The notes beneath the pieces are model-generated. The model made no database searches and had not been told where the DNA came from. It worked only from the letters and a program-made list of their open reading frames with translations. The position numbers and the translations under genes are program-made. Positions 10,602-21,997 of a stretch of 64,000 bases of DNA are shown here, one piece after another (within the stretch, counting starts at the first letter, position 1; each line of letters opens with the position of its first letter). Origin of the DNA: Bathynomus jamesi (Eukaryota > Arthropoda > Malacostraca > Isopoda > Cirolanidae); the NCBI GenBank assembly GCA_023014485.1, contig JAJOZX010006161.1:124001-188000 (forward strand), read 5' to 3'.

Positions 10602-11175
10602 TTACTTTTTTTGCCCAGATACACCACCTTGTCTCCTAGTCCTTGCAGGTGCATACGTTCCCACACATTCGACGTGAGGTGCCCATTCCATGCCACTTCG
10701 TAAATATTTTGGTGGGCATATCTCGTGAGTTGTAGACGCAAACGTCTTCTCGTCAGAGAAGATAACTCTGCTCCAGTATGCGAGATTATTTATATGCTGG
10801 CGAGGAAACGAGAGCCTGGCCTGACGATGTCGTTCCTCGATCCTCTCTTTTTTGGTGGGAGTATGGTGGTGATATCCTGCTTCATGAAACCGTCTCCTTA
10901 CGGTGTCCACTGGCACGCCCATATGTAGTGCCTCCGGATGGCGACTGCGTTGTTGATAGGATCGTTCTTTGGTCTTCTTCTGTGGTGGTCTTTCTTAGTA
11001 CCCCACACTTAGGACGATCTAGCAGATTCCCAGTCTCCTACCACCTCTGCACCCAGGGTCGAACAGTAGGCTTCGAAATTCCTAGTTCCATGGCTATGTC
11101 AGCTACAGAGAGGCCTGCTTCCCGCATACCAATTATCCGTCCTCGCTGTGCAATTTTATCTTGAGCTGGATTCAT
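10602..11175 (-). pseudogene. Tc1-like transposase, N-terminal half, frame-broken
   Basis: From an ATG at 11175 the minus strand encodes a helix-turn-helix (AQRGRIIGMREAGLSVADIA then ELGISKPTVRPWVQRW), typical of the Tc1 paired-like DNA-binding domain. Downstream, in other frames, come VDTVRRRFHEAGYHHHTPTK and SRVIFSDEKTF, which contains the first catalytic Asp of the DDE triad in the classic (V/I)FSDE context. The second Asp and final Glu/Asp regions are missing and several frameshifts are present. It is a dead fragment of about 570 bp. Confidence 0.75.
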
Positions 11176-11336
11176 TTTCACAGTTAGTGTTCGTCATACG
11201 GTGTATAAATATGGTATGACCATATATCATGCCAGTAACCATGTCAACACCTCGGTTTGGCCCATCAACTTCATTTCACAAACATTAGTATAATATTGTA
11301 TGAGTTTATAAGTATATATACTGTAAACCACGTTAA

Positions 11337-11930
11337 TTTCGCGGCAGGAAATTTTTGCTCTTTCATATCCTTGAACAAGTTTGTGACATCATAATTTCGC
11401 GGTGAACAGTTGCTAGTTATAATCTTACAGATTAAAATGACGTCATGAATGACGACATTTATTCTGGACTGTGATTGGTCGAGGTTGAGGTCGTATATGA
11501 AGGCAATTTTTACCTCTTTGTATGCGGATAAAGTTTCAGCAGCACTCAACGTAAACGAATCTCTCGGTAAGATAGATTTAAAGCTCTGCACACCGAAACC
11601 TATTCATGCTAAATGGTTTGTCTCTGTATGGGATAACCTACACAAAATGAGGGAGACCATTCGGAAGGGTTGGGAAATTAGCGACATTCATGACATTCTT
11701 GTTATACAGTACTAATACAGTATAATTTAAAATATTTTTACTGCTTTTACTTTACAATGTTTTATTACAATATACTGAATTTACTTTTCAAATAAAGTAT
11801 TTTAATGATCTAAGTTTTATTTTCTTATTATCTTCCAAAGATTAGTTTAAATTGTCAAATTTTCACCTGCTGGATATTTTCGCGTAAACTATAGCCAACG
11901 CGAAAAACGCGAAAATTTCCTACAGGCGAA
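11337..11930 (+). mobile_element. pogo/Tigger-like remnant
   Basis: The plus strand at 11449-11715 encodes YADKVSAALNV...IDLKLCTPKPIHAKWFVSVWDNL and IRKGWEISDI. This is the C-terminal signature of Tigger/pogo transposases (compare the usual 'lKPLHA.W.v..yn.l......I..GW..aGI'). Flanking sequences are inverted: TTCGCGGCAGGAAATTTTTG near 11337 and, on the other strand, TTCGCCTGTAGGAAATTTTC near 11930, which look like eroded terminal repeats. The DNA-binding domain and the catalytic Asp residues are deleted. Confidence 0.55.
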
Positions 11931-11939
11931 CATTTCGCA

Positions 11940-12198
11940 TTCACTAGTATATAAAAAGTTCTATTGTTGTGGCTGTTCATATAGATTTGCAGTAATCATA
12001 ATGGAACGTTATTACTGTATAAGACGAGTAAACTACATGGAGTTCAACGCTGTTCACGATCATATTAATTGTTTATCTTTATGAACACAGACTTGGACTC
12101 GGTTGTTCCCCCTCCACACGACCTTCCCCCAGTTGGGGTACCTTGACTAACACTACGCCGTTGTCACATGTACAGAGTCGCCTGTGAGTCGAGGAACA
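11940..12198. other. Intergenic, nothing recognised
   Basis: No gene or repeat family is recognised between the Tigger remnant and the left end of the first PolB element. Confidence 0.4.
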
Positions 12199-12480
12199 TT
12201 ACATATGCGGGCAACTGTATATACAAAAGATGTAAAAATAGAAATAATACATACTCGGCTTATTTAATATATATTTATGCGGCAGGCATAAAATGGAATT
12301 GATAATAATAATGATGCAAACTTTAAGCTCAGTTTCTACTATTCTTAAATGGGTAGTGAATCCGCATATAATTTCGTCTATAATTACATCTTCATTACTT
12401 TGCACAACATAATGCATACGATTTAACAACGTTTCGCCATTTATAGTATGCGGGGATCTATATTCAACATAAAGTCCTTT
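12199..12480 (-). pseudogene. P4/C-terminal part of P3, element 1
   Basis: The segment MLNRMHYVVQSNEDVIIDEI parallels IMINRIYCVVQSNNDVTVDS at 26955-27020 (plus) and the matching stretch near 46950-47020 (minus). In those copies it ends the P3/P4 coding region. It lies downstream of P3 here too. The function is unknown and no catalytic motif is seen. Confidence 0.45.
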
Positions 12481-12680
12481 AAGATCGTCTAAGACTATTT
12501 TTGTCCCTGAAATAATTCTTCAGGGTGAACAGTGAAGACGAGTTTGGGCTTGTAACGTTCTATACCTTTGTTCCAGAGCTTATGATATTTCTCAGGATCT
12601 GTAGCTTCTAACTATTTTTCAGCTCCAGACCATTCTCTCCTTCCTCGTCCCGGCAAGTGTCGAAATAACGCATATCAGCG

Positions 12681-13070
12681 TTATTTCGACAATAGTGGCT
12701 TTAGTTTATGGAAAGCACCAATTTTAAACAATCTATCGAGAATGAAACGGTTTCGTGTAGGTATAAGAGTCTTGTTAACACTATTTCTCCACATTAATCT
12801 TATATCGACACAGGGTTGCCTAGTGTCAAGATTAACATGCAACGTGCAAATAATAGCGTATGTGGGAGCATCACTAATCTGTTTTGTTGTTGTACCCGTC
12901 TCTGCAGGTATTTTATAGTTCTCCACTGACCACTTCTCAACCACCATAAATATTTTATCCATTTTCTCAATACTCAGATAAATAACATTACGTTTGCCCG
13001 AGTATGCTTGTTTACATTTCGTCTCAAGCGAGTAATTAATAACATCACTGTTACGTTTAAATGCACTCAC
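12681..13070 (-). pseudogene. P3, element 1 (uncharacterised PolB-element protein)
   Basis: This frame aligns throughout with P3 of the other two elements: the YSGKRNVIYLSIEKMDKIF.VVEKW region, an IxLHVN stretch, CVDIRLMWRNS and PTRNRFILDRLFKI are shared. No known domain is recognised. Its conserved place behind PolB and P2 in three separate copies shows that it is a real gene of the element. The 5' end lies near 13130, where an ATG preceding an LPLSS-like start is expected but disrupted. What it does cannot be said. Confidence 0.5.
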
Positions 13071-13255
13071 AGATTTGAAGACAGAGATATGGATACTGCA
13101 TTGAGGATACTGCTTAACGGTAACTCCATCTTTTGTTAGTTTTCTATCGAGTCTGTGAGGAGAGCACGTCCAGTCCGGTCAATCTCTGAGGCGGTTGTGA
13201 GCCGGGCGGTGCACGGATTGATTCAGTTAATGAGTCGTGGAGGGTAGAACATGTA

Positions 13256-14159
13256 CAGGGCGTCCCAAAAAAATGTATACACACTTTAAATACTTATAAA
13301 GGCAGTGTTTATTAAAATACATTTCATTTTCAAAATGTAATAGAATCTACAGACATTATTTAATTGTTTTTTCAACGCCTGTTTTCAAACTGACGTCCGT
13401 TCTGGTCCAGGCACTGCTGATAACGCGAAGCAATGGAATCGCAAACATCACGAAACATTTCGTTTGGTATTTGTGTGCATTCTCGTTCAATGGCTGCTCT
13501 CAATTCAGCGACTGTTGCAGGTTTTATAGCGTAGACTTTGTCTTTTAAGTATCCCCATAAAAAAAGTCTAGTGGTGTGAGGTCTGGTGAACGCGGAGGGT
13601 ATTCTACGAAACCCCTTCGTCCAATCCACATCCACATCGTGCCAAGTACCACTCGCAATACTCCACTCTTCGGTCCGGATCATCTTCATTAATAGCATGG
13701 ACTAATCTTGGAATGTAACTTTCCATTGACAGCGCTTCAAAATGCGTTGGACAGACGATTCTGAAATTCCTACCTCACGACTCGCTTGCCGCACAGATTT
13801 TCTTGGACTTTGGTGATACGTTTCCAGTACTCTTTCTTGCTTTGTGGGGCTTGTCGATGTCCGTGGTCTTCCGGAACGCTTCTTGTGGACATTCTGAACA
13901 GTTCCATCGGCTTCAAACTTATCTCTAATTCGAGTGATGGTAAGTCGCGTTGGTGGATCTGTTTGAAACTCCCTCCTAAACTGTCTTTGCACTTCAACTG
14001 CGGTTTCACACTTCCAGTAGCATTTTAGAATGAATTTCCTTTGTTCAAAGCTTAGTCTGACTGCCATTATTAATTCTAATGGGTTTAACTTGGAAAGAAA
14101 GAAACATCAATTGAGCTATCAGCTGTTAAAGTGTGTATACATTTTTTTGGGACGCCCTG
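13256..14159 (-). mobile_element. Mariner-like element, internally deleted, intact TIRs and TA duplication
   Basis: The terminal inverted repeats are near-perfect: CAGGGCGTCCCAAAAAAATG at the left, and its complement at the right (ends at 14159), extending about 33 bp. TA flanks both sides (13254-13255 and 14160-14161). The 904-bp element lies in the spacer between P2 and P3 of PolB element 1. Full-length relatives are about 1.3 kb, so roughly the central catalytic region is missing. Confidence 0.85.
13372..14067 (-). pseudogene. Mariner-type transposase with central deletion
   Basis: The N-terminal frame (14067-13702) keeps two helix-turn-helix units: [15 protein letters not shown]...VQRQFRREF, then [20 protein letters not shown] and [20 protein letters not shown]. 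After a frame change near 13700 the C-terminal part resumes (13698-13372) with the WGYLKDKVY region and the end-domain AIERECTQIPNEMFRDVCDS. The remnant of SPDLTPLDFF, carrying the third catalytic Asp, is visible near 13590 in a shifted frame. The first and second catalytic Asp regions are deleted, so it cannot transpose by itself. Confidence 0.75.
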
Positions 14160-14215
14160 TATTGCGTCTGTTGCTTTGCAGTGATGAATTCGTGTACGGT
14201 AATGTTCCAAACTAA

Positions 14216-14960
14216 AAACTTCGTCACGCCTTGGCCGCATAAACAAATGTTTAAAACTGGATCTCGTTATAACGGGTAAATACTTAGAAAAATTTTCTAT
14301 CTGCGATGCAAGAAGCGATACAGGTTTGAAAGTTTTGTCATACCCGTTGCCGCGTATGCGTACCAAGGACTTTTGTTCAGGAATAATGGGGGTTGGAATA
14401 ATGGGGTTCACCATATCTCTTTCAGAGCAACAGTTGTGTGCATATAAAACATGAAATGAAGGTAAAAACGTATTGACACTGAGCGGATCTATTCGAGAAA
14501 AATGCGTGCATACTGTTCCACTTTCGGGGATAAACAATATTCGTCACCAAAATTTATTAAAAATTCACATAAACCTTTAGCTATAATTTCACTATGGACT
14601 TCATCGTGGTATACATGGATATAGTGACAGAAATACTTTAAAATGTCCATAACCACAAGATTTGCGTTTAGTGACATGTGTGTACTCGGCGAAGTGTAAC
14701 ATAACGTAATAGGTCTTGTCATGCCATTCGTCAATGAGCTTCACAATCCACAGTCTCTACTTTTCAGCGAACGTTGACTCCTTCACTCCTCATTGGACGT
14801 ACTCTTTTACACATTTTAAACTCACAACATATTTCATATTCCATATTTCGTCTTTTCCATTGCGGAAGCTTGTAATGCTTTAATTAGAAAATCCATAAAG
14901 TATTTGCACATCCTGCTCGCACAGTTTCATTCGATTTAGACTGGACTTAAATGTCTCAAA
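14216..14960 (-). pseudogene. P2, element 1 (uncharacterised PolB-element protein)
   Basis: Frames at 14734-14489 and 14537-14216 align with P2 of the other elements: LMNANLVVMDILKYFCHYIHVYHDEVHSEI here against AAENVNLVIMDNL at 25555, then EFLINFGDEYCLSPK and IRGNGYDKTFKPVSLLASQI. The N-terminal part is traceable up to about 14960 by homology with 25295-25340. No known domain is recognised. The gene is split by frameshifts, and the mariner lies just downstream. Confidence 0.45.
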
Positions 14961-15250
14961 AGACGGTTGACTAGAAGTTGTTTGAGTGTTCATCACATCT
15001 ATAGACTTTGTCGAGTACTACTTCAGGAATGTAGAACATGCAATATCAGCGGCAGCCATCGTTATTTATTCAGCAACGTGAGAAATCTTCAACAGGCAAA
15101 AGATACGTCTGGATACCAATATCTGTTGCGGCCAACTGAACATGGTGGGGAGGAAGTGTGTCCTTCCAAATGGATTAGTAGGCGGGGTCACGACTCACGT
15201 GACACTCTTTTTATTGACGCGCATCATACAAGGGGATGATCTTAGATTTC

Positions 15251-15254
<4 letters not shown>

Positions 15255-15288
<34 letters not shown>

Positions 15289-15405
15289 ACAAAGGTGAGA
15301 CTAAGACGTTTAAGTAAAACATAAATTTATTTAAACCACACGTAATAAATAAATAAATAAAGAAATAAACTGTAAAATGCTGTCAACAAGTAAATAAACT
15401 AATAC

Positions 15406-15452
<47 letters not shown>

Positions 15453-15463
15453 ATATATATATA
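15255..15463. repeat. CA and TA microsatellites downstream of PolB 1
   Basis: (CA)n at about 15255-15290, a TAAA/AATA-rich bridge, then (TA)n at about 15413-15462. Equivalent CA/TA/GT tracts follow the PolB stop in elements 2 (24868-24951) and 3 (48972-49246 and 52456-52531). Confidence 0.8.
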
Positions 15464-16507
15464 ACACCTGTTCACGTCTCACGGTATCCAAAGGGTACAG
15501 TGTCGTAGGTCCGGCACTTGGTACCGTCTCCTGTAGGTGTTACGATACACCTTTGTCCCCATAAGTTCCTTCACACTGCTCAATTTCTGTGCACAGAAGT
15601 TATGAGTTCCTACAACCAGGTGCAGTGGTTGGTCACCCTCATTTCCATCATCTTCTAAACTCACTAGGTCTTTGACTGAATTAAACTTAACGATCCGGCG
15701 GTTTGCATGGTTAAGAGTGATACCTTTTGTCTTCACGATGTATTTGAACTCATCCCCAACTCTCACACGCACCCCTAAGTTTTCGGTCCAGTGTAGACAA
15801 AAGAGTCGGCGTAGGTGATGTCGCCATACTTATCCTTGATCTCGTCAGTCAACTCTCCGAGGAATTCACCAATAGGAGACATACATTCGCCTTCTTTCTT
15901 CGTGAATATTACGCTATCTGTGTTTGCGTACAGAACCCTCCGTCCAAGAGATTGCATCAGACTCCAAAGCTTGAAACGTGCGTAAGCTGTTGTAAAGCTT
16001 GCTACAGGTATGTTTGTGACACATGACGTATCCGTAGACATCTCTGTTCTGTTGTACCTTATTATGTAAGTTTTACCCACATTCATGATTTTCATGACTT
16101 CTTTTTCGAAGGCGTTGGCGTAGTCCCAGAATGCGTTATAACTTTGAACTACATGGGCGTTTCCCTTGTCTATATTCTGTGCAAATTTCCCCCCAAAGAC
16201 TATTTAAACGCAACTTTTCACTAAAGCGCTTGCCAGGGTTTCGGACAATCTGACTCCCTTCAAGATATATACCGTCACGATCATGGTAACGCTGGATATA
16301 TGCTTTTTTTTTGTCTTCGGTTCAACACCGCGAGGGTATCCTGATCCTCAACTTCATCTTTCATGGTGTTAATGTAGGGGGTGAAGAGGTTGGGGAGCTT
16401 CTGGAACCTCCACATCTTCAGTATTCTGTAACCATGAAGAATGGCTAGAGGTAGCTCAGGACTTGTATAAACGCCTTTGATCTTCCTCTGATTGAATGTA
16501 TGGTTAC

Positions 16508-18857
16508 CAGACATGGGGCTGAGGTCTGGTCTCGGCCTTGGACCTCAAAAGTGGCCTTGTCCTCGGCCTTTTTAGGCCAGCTGAAAAGTGGAAAGGCCTT
16601 GTGCCTTTGTGAGGCCTTAGGGAATCCTGATTTGTTTTGTTCTGTAATTTTCATTCCCCGGTAGCGTTGAGATGGAGGTTCTTCAGGTGGGCGCGCTCGG
16701 GGTGGATATTCCTCAGGTGAGGATCATGACCTGACAGGTAACCGTATGTGGCGGCATACTTTCATAAATGTTATTCAGACACGTGACTAGTCAGGCGGCA
16801 GTCTTTGATAAATACTATTCAGTTAGGTGACCAACGGATTAGTGACAGGTCACTGTGACGTTAGGTACATAAATATTATATGTGTCAAGTTATATAAATA
16901 TTATTCAGTCAGTCAGCAGTAGACCAATTGACTTAATGTAGTAAAACTAGTGTGGGAAAGCAATCTATCAGTTGGTCATCAGTTGAACTGAGCTCATATA
17001 ATGTGTTTGTGTTATTTATGTGTATAAACTATTGTACTGTATCTATTTCTATAACAAAAAAAAGGCCAAACTAGAGAAGAATACCACCTGGTATACTGAT
17101 AACTAGCTACTAGCGTCGATAATTTTGTTTTTCGCCCGTCGTAAATTGTAACATATAAACTTTTAAATAATATGATTTGAAATGAATATATAATATCGGA
17201 TGCAAACAATAATTTTGCTAATATCGGCATTATAACTGAGATGTAAATTGTTATATTGTTTACAAATAGTTTTTTCAGTCTTTTTCATTTACTTTAATAA
17301 TATAAAGTATTATACATATAACTTTAAAAATGTCTGATAATGGATAATATCAGGTGCAAATATACTCTTCAATGAAATCACATATATAACATGTTGAAAT
17401 ATTAGGTGCAAATATATTCTTAATATTATCGTTATTATATTATTATCGGATATATAATTATATAGTAATGGCATGAAATAAACTTCATACCTATAGGTCT
17501 ACCATGCATCAGAAAAATCTTTCACATATAGTAAAAGCTACAGTTACATTAATGATCTTTGGTATACTTTAAGACCACAATTTCTTACTGTCAAGATACA
17601 TAAAAATGCAAAACTTAAAAAAATAAGGCATCTCCAAATGTAGCTCTGTTTGCAATGCTCTCTAAAGTCGCGAATAACACTGAAGAACAAATTTTTACTT
17701 TTAATTCTGTCTCAGCAACAAACAAAGCTGGTCTATATGAAGTCGACGCTGCTGATTCCGAAAATGTTATTCATTTTGGCGTATCACACATAGTTTCCAT
17801 GAAATCTTAAAGAATATTATACAATTATTGTATATTGTATATATATAATATGTATAATATTGTATATTGGGTATAATTAATTAAATATTATACAAAATAT
17901 TAAAAAATGTTAACATCACATACTATAAGAGTAGCAATACACACGACGTTAAAAGAAAAACATGAAATATGGTCAGAGTTGGGAGATAATAAAATGAATG
18001 AACAGCTTTTACTACAAAAATTAAATATTTTTTCCAAAACAAAAAAGTGGAAGTTTCTAAAAAACTATACGTGATGGGAAAATAATAAGACCATTTTTGT
18101 AACCAGCGTTAAAAACTATAATAATGACAAAACTTTTCCTGAGACAAAATCATTGTTAAACAGTAATTGTAGCCATTCAGAAACTATACGATCAACACTC
18201 AGTGAGTTAGTACAATCTTGTAATATTTTGCCAGATCATCTTCACATCATAACTTTCCATATTCTCATAAATACTTGAAATATTGCTGGTATATTAAAAT
18301 GAGAAATAAGAACTGCATGAAGTGAGAAATAAAAATTTATTGGGCTAATGTATGGTGTCCAGGATATCTTGTTCTGGCAACTGTGTCTGACTGTGTGACC
18401 CGGCAAGTGTAAACACACAGCGTGTCGGTGTTGTGATGTGGTCGCGTGTGATAAATGAACATGATTAATGCTTAATAATTCCCTTTAATTAGGTAAGTGA
18501 AGTGAGCTATGAATTTGTTTATTAATTTTGAGTAGAATCTTGCTTTTCCTTATGGATTTAAAAAAAAGAGGAGATACAGGCTAGTGTGAGTCTATGGTAG
18601 GTTACCTTTGGAAGAGCTTTAGGCCTAGGCTAGGCTAGATTGTTGAGCTTTCCCAAAACATGGAGGAGCTTATTCGTAAAAGATTTCGAAGTGAGTATCT
18701 GCACCCAGAGGTGCAAATACTGCATTCGTTATTTGCATCCGAATATCACACCTCTGGATGCAAATACCTTCAGTCTAACAATCTTAAGGCCTCGTGAGGC
18801 CTCTCCTAAAAAGGCCTCGGCCTCGAGGCCTGAGGCCAGGCCTTCTCCCCATGCCTG
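16508..18857. mobile_element. hAT-type element with perfect 8-bp target duplication
   Basis: The ends are CAGACATGGGGCTGAGGTCT (left) and, read inwards from the right, CAGGCATGGGGAGAAGGCCT: hAT-like inverted termini starting CAG. The target duplication ATGGTTAC is identical at 16500-16507 and 18858-18865. The 2350-bp insert splits PolB 1. The first and last 120 bp are rich in AGGCCT and GGCCTCG palindromes. The interior is AT-rich, and no transposase domain can be read in it, so it is non-autonomous or badly decayed. An ATATT(A/C)AGGTGCAAATATA-like motif repeats near 17345 and 17400. Confidence 0.8.
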
Positions 18858-19593
18858 ATGGTTACAGTCCCCATTGTTCTCCTCTGCACATTCACACACA
18901 GAGGGAACATAAGCTTATAGTCTATGACAACAGGCAAGACAGGCTTCCATAATTCGAGGGGGGGGGGAGTACATCAACAAAGGAAATTTCAAAATAGTTG
19001 TCGTTCAAACTAGCTGAGAAGTCCTCGATGATAGGTAGTGCGGTGCCTACAAGTTTTTCAGGTGCTCCTATGGGGTATGGGCTGTTCTTCAGAACGTAAG
19101 GGTATAAAGAATAGAAATCATAGTAATGGAGTTTCACGCTCTTTGTAGGTGGAAAGTATAGCTTGAAGGGGTTTGTCCTTCCATCAAAAAGATTATCTCC
19201 ACATTCAGAGGGTCCACTACGATTGAACACGTGATATCCCTTATTTCTTCGCGAAACTTGTCATTCCCATCCATCCGCGTATCACATTCATGTTCTCATA
19301 TAACCTTGTGAGAGAACTGGGTGCTTATAAGTTGGTCTCGGGTACGGGTCCATGCAACACTATCAGCGGCCGGTCAACCATATATCTCCTGTGACTCCGC
19401 ACTCTACACGTGGGCATCCATGCCACCAAGAACCATTAAAAGAGTGTACTGTTTTACACCAGTGTGAGGGTCCTCACTTAGCTCGTCTACCCAAAAAATG
19501 CCGCCAGTAATCTTAATTGCCACTTCACCCGTGTTGCGCGCATGTTTTATGAACACTCCTGTCTGCTGATAAATAGCCTTATACCCATAAGTA

Positions 19594-20504
19594 CGAGGTG
19601 CGATCCAAAAGTTCCCGGACTGTACCGACAAAAAAGTGTAGGCTTACCTTAGGTTCTAATTACTGCTGTCCCCTTCGAAGTAGTCCCCTTGGGAGTTGAT
19701 ACAGCGGGCCCAGCGATTTTCCCACTGCTGGAAGCACCTCTGGAACTTCATTTTGGGGATGTTGTTCAGCACCTCGTGCGATTCCGCCTAAATCTCCTCG
19801 ATGTCGTCAAATCGTTGCCCCTTTAGCCGGATCTTCATCTTGGGGAACAGGAAGAAGTCACAGGGGGCTAGGTTGGGGAGTAGGGGGGGTGGGGGACCAC
19901 TGCCATGTTGTTTTGGGCCAAAAACTGCTGCACAGACAGAGCGAATTTGGCAGCGATCCGCCTCATGTTGAGTTCCTCCATGAGAATGCGTTGGCATGAA
20001 CCAAAAATAGGCCAACGATGCTGCAGATGTCGTTAACCGTTCGTCGACGGTCCTCGTGGATGGTCTTACGCACTTTTTCAACATTTTCGTAGGTTCTGTT
20101 GGTTGAGGCCGACCAGAACGTTCGGAATCCTCAACCAACGTTTGCCCACGTTTGAACCGAGAGAACCACTCGAAAGTCCGGCTTCTACCCATGGCGTCAT
20201 CAGCAAATGCTTGTTTAAGCATTTCATGGGTTTCCGATGCGGGTTTGCCGAGTTTGAAGCAAAAATTGATGCACACGCGCTGCTCCTTCAAGTCTGCCAT
20301 TTCTCTTCTCGCAAAAATCGCATAAAAACACCAACACTAATGCATAAAAACACTCGTGAAAAAAAAACGCGTGCGTGTATCACCGTGTCACTCGGCACAC
20401 TGCTTCACGATAAAGCTGTTTAGCGCCATCTAGCGGCCGAAGTCCGTACTACGGCCTGTTAGCGCTCCACGCTGCCAGTCCGGGAACTTTTGGATCGCAC
20501 CTCG
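19594..20504 (-). mobile_element. Mariner element, internally deleted, TA duplication
   Basis: Termini CGAGGTGCGATCCAAAAGTT (left) and its exact complement at the right (20485-20504), continuing through CCCGGACTG. TA is duplicated at 19592-19593 and 20505-20506. The 911-bp insert lies within PolB 1 between the KAIYQQTGVF region and the SLTVIPRNV region. It is shorter than the 1.3 kb of intact mariners. Confidence 0.9.
19788..20300 (-). pseudogene. Mariner transposase, central catalytic region deleted
   Basis: 170 residues starting MADLKEQRVCINFCFKLGKP. The HTH region (SETHEMLKQAFADDAMGRSR, FEWFSRFKRGQTLVEDSERS, GRP linker) is well preserved. The C-terminal catalytic segment NLAPCDFFLFPKMKIRLKG carries the third Asp of the D,D34D triad. 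The two first Asp residues and about 120 residues between are gone; the joining stretch is out of register. The protein could still bind mariner ends but could not cut DNA. Confidence 0.8.
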
Positions 20505-20506
20505 TA

Positions 20507-20880
20507 CGCTGAACGTTACGGGGGATGACAGTCAGGCTGTCTTTAGGCATATAGTTATTCTTGAATACAGTGAAGCACAATGATGCAATCGTGGTTGCGG
20601 CTTGTAACGGATCACAATTGAATCGGGTTATGTACATCCTTCTGAAGGCCTCGAAACACACTCTAAGCACACGCGCATCATTCACACAATAGCGTTCGCA
20701 TTCACCCGCGAGATTGTCAGGATTGGAGTCATTAAAACTATTGTAGTACCTCTCAAAATCTTCTTGGTCACTAACACTCACACTGTCATAGTTAGTGTAA
20801 TGTTTAGGGGGGGGGGGGTCATACTGAATTTAAACTGTTGTCAGTGAGGAAAGTGTAAGGGAAATACCCAACTTCGGCAT
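20507..20880 (-). pseudogene. PolB 1 exonuclease III region and preceding linker
   Basis: Part of the PolB 1 pseudogene between the second mariner and the hAT remnant, listed separately because it is the best match to the other copies: DFERYYNSFN, ECERYCVNDARVLRVCFEAF, FNCDPLQAATTIASLCFTVF. Tyr and Asp of the YCVND motif fit the Yx(3)D of exonuclease III. A run of nine or ten G (20811-20820) marks slippage. Confidence 0.65.
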
Positions 20881-21199
20881 CCACGCCCATTACTTTGGGT
20901 AACTTGGCTAATTTACAAGGCGTGAATAACTCTTTAAACTGAACATTATTCCTTATTTGCATTTGTGTAAATTTGTTACCTGTTTTCAAAGGGTCACCTG
21001 TGAATATTTATGAGAACTCATGTTGTAGCAGCTTCTTATAAAGAAACCGTGTGTCAAATTTTTAGGCGTTATGCACAAGAATGTACGCAGACATTTTTTT
21101 TAATTGATCCGACAGCTTGACAATATAGTTCACAAAGAGTTTCACGGGCGTGTCTCTTACAGTCGTCTTAAAAATGTTTGTTCCTTTGCCACATAATTC

Positions 21200-21997
21200 A
21201 TGGGCGCCCGCAGGTAGGGGCAAGGGGGGGCGCTTGCCTCCCCCTGGAAATGCCAAGAAAATATATTAAATATTTTCTAAGAAAATATTTATATCCTAAA
21301 CTTGCTGAAAAGTATCCAACTGCCTCCTAAAGGGTGAAAATTTTTATTTGTGTGCATGATAAAAGGTTGCTACCTTTTTATTTGTTCAGAAGTCCCCCCT
21401 TAAAATTATCCCGCCAAGTTGGCAGCGCCAACTCAAGCACCTGGCTGCATGCAGTGCGTGGCAGCCATTGTTTTTGATCCTTACACATGCACAGTCGAAA
21501 GATCCTTCAGTACACTTCGGCGAGTTAAAACATGGCTGAGGTCTACTATGTCTGATGAGCGACTCTCTGGGTTATGTATGCTCAGTGTACACGGGAGAAA
21601 ATCAACTCCAACAAAACTGATTTTATGGAAAAGGTTGTTCATAATTTTGGTAGTGACCGCAGACGACTACAATTCCTATTCAAATGAGTAGTGTAGGTGA
21701 TGCTCGAAACACCGTTTTCAAATTAGGTACAACATTTACTTCAGTGTGCTTTTTTCTTCATTCTATCATGTTTCTGTTATAAATAAAATAAATGATTGTT
21801 ATCATGTGCATTGTATGTATATACAATTTTATACAATATATATTTGCATTTTCCATTACAGAAAATGCAACACTAAACTTGCTTAGAATTAACCTGCTGG
21901 TTCCTAAGGGGTCAAAAGTTTTTTGCTTGCTCCGGTCCCTACCTATTAATACATTAAATTTTGCCCCCCCTTGGAAAAAATCCTGCGGGCGCCCATG
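21200..21997 (+). mobile_element. hAT remnant with C-terminal dimerisation (hATC) domain
   Basis: Ends ATGGGCGCCCGCAGG (21200) and its complement CCTGCGGGCGCCCAT (21982-21996) are followed inwards by G-rich runs, a common hAT terminus. The flanks share GCCACAT (21188-21194 and 21998-22004), a partial target duplication. On the plus strand, about 21475-21610, VERSFSTLRRVKTWLRSTMSDERLSGLCML is the classic hATC dimerisation motif (the first 20 residues give the signature ERSFSTLRR.KTWLRSTM). The rest of the transposase is deleted, leaving under 800 bp. Confidence 0.8.
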
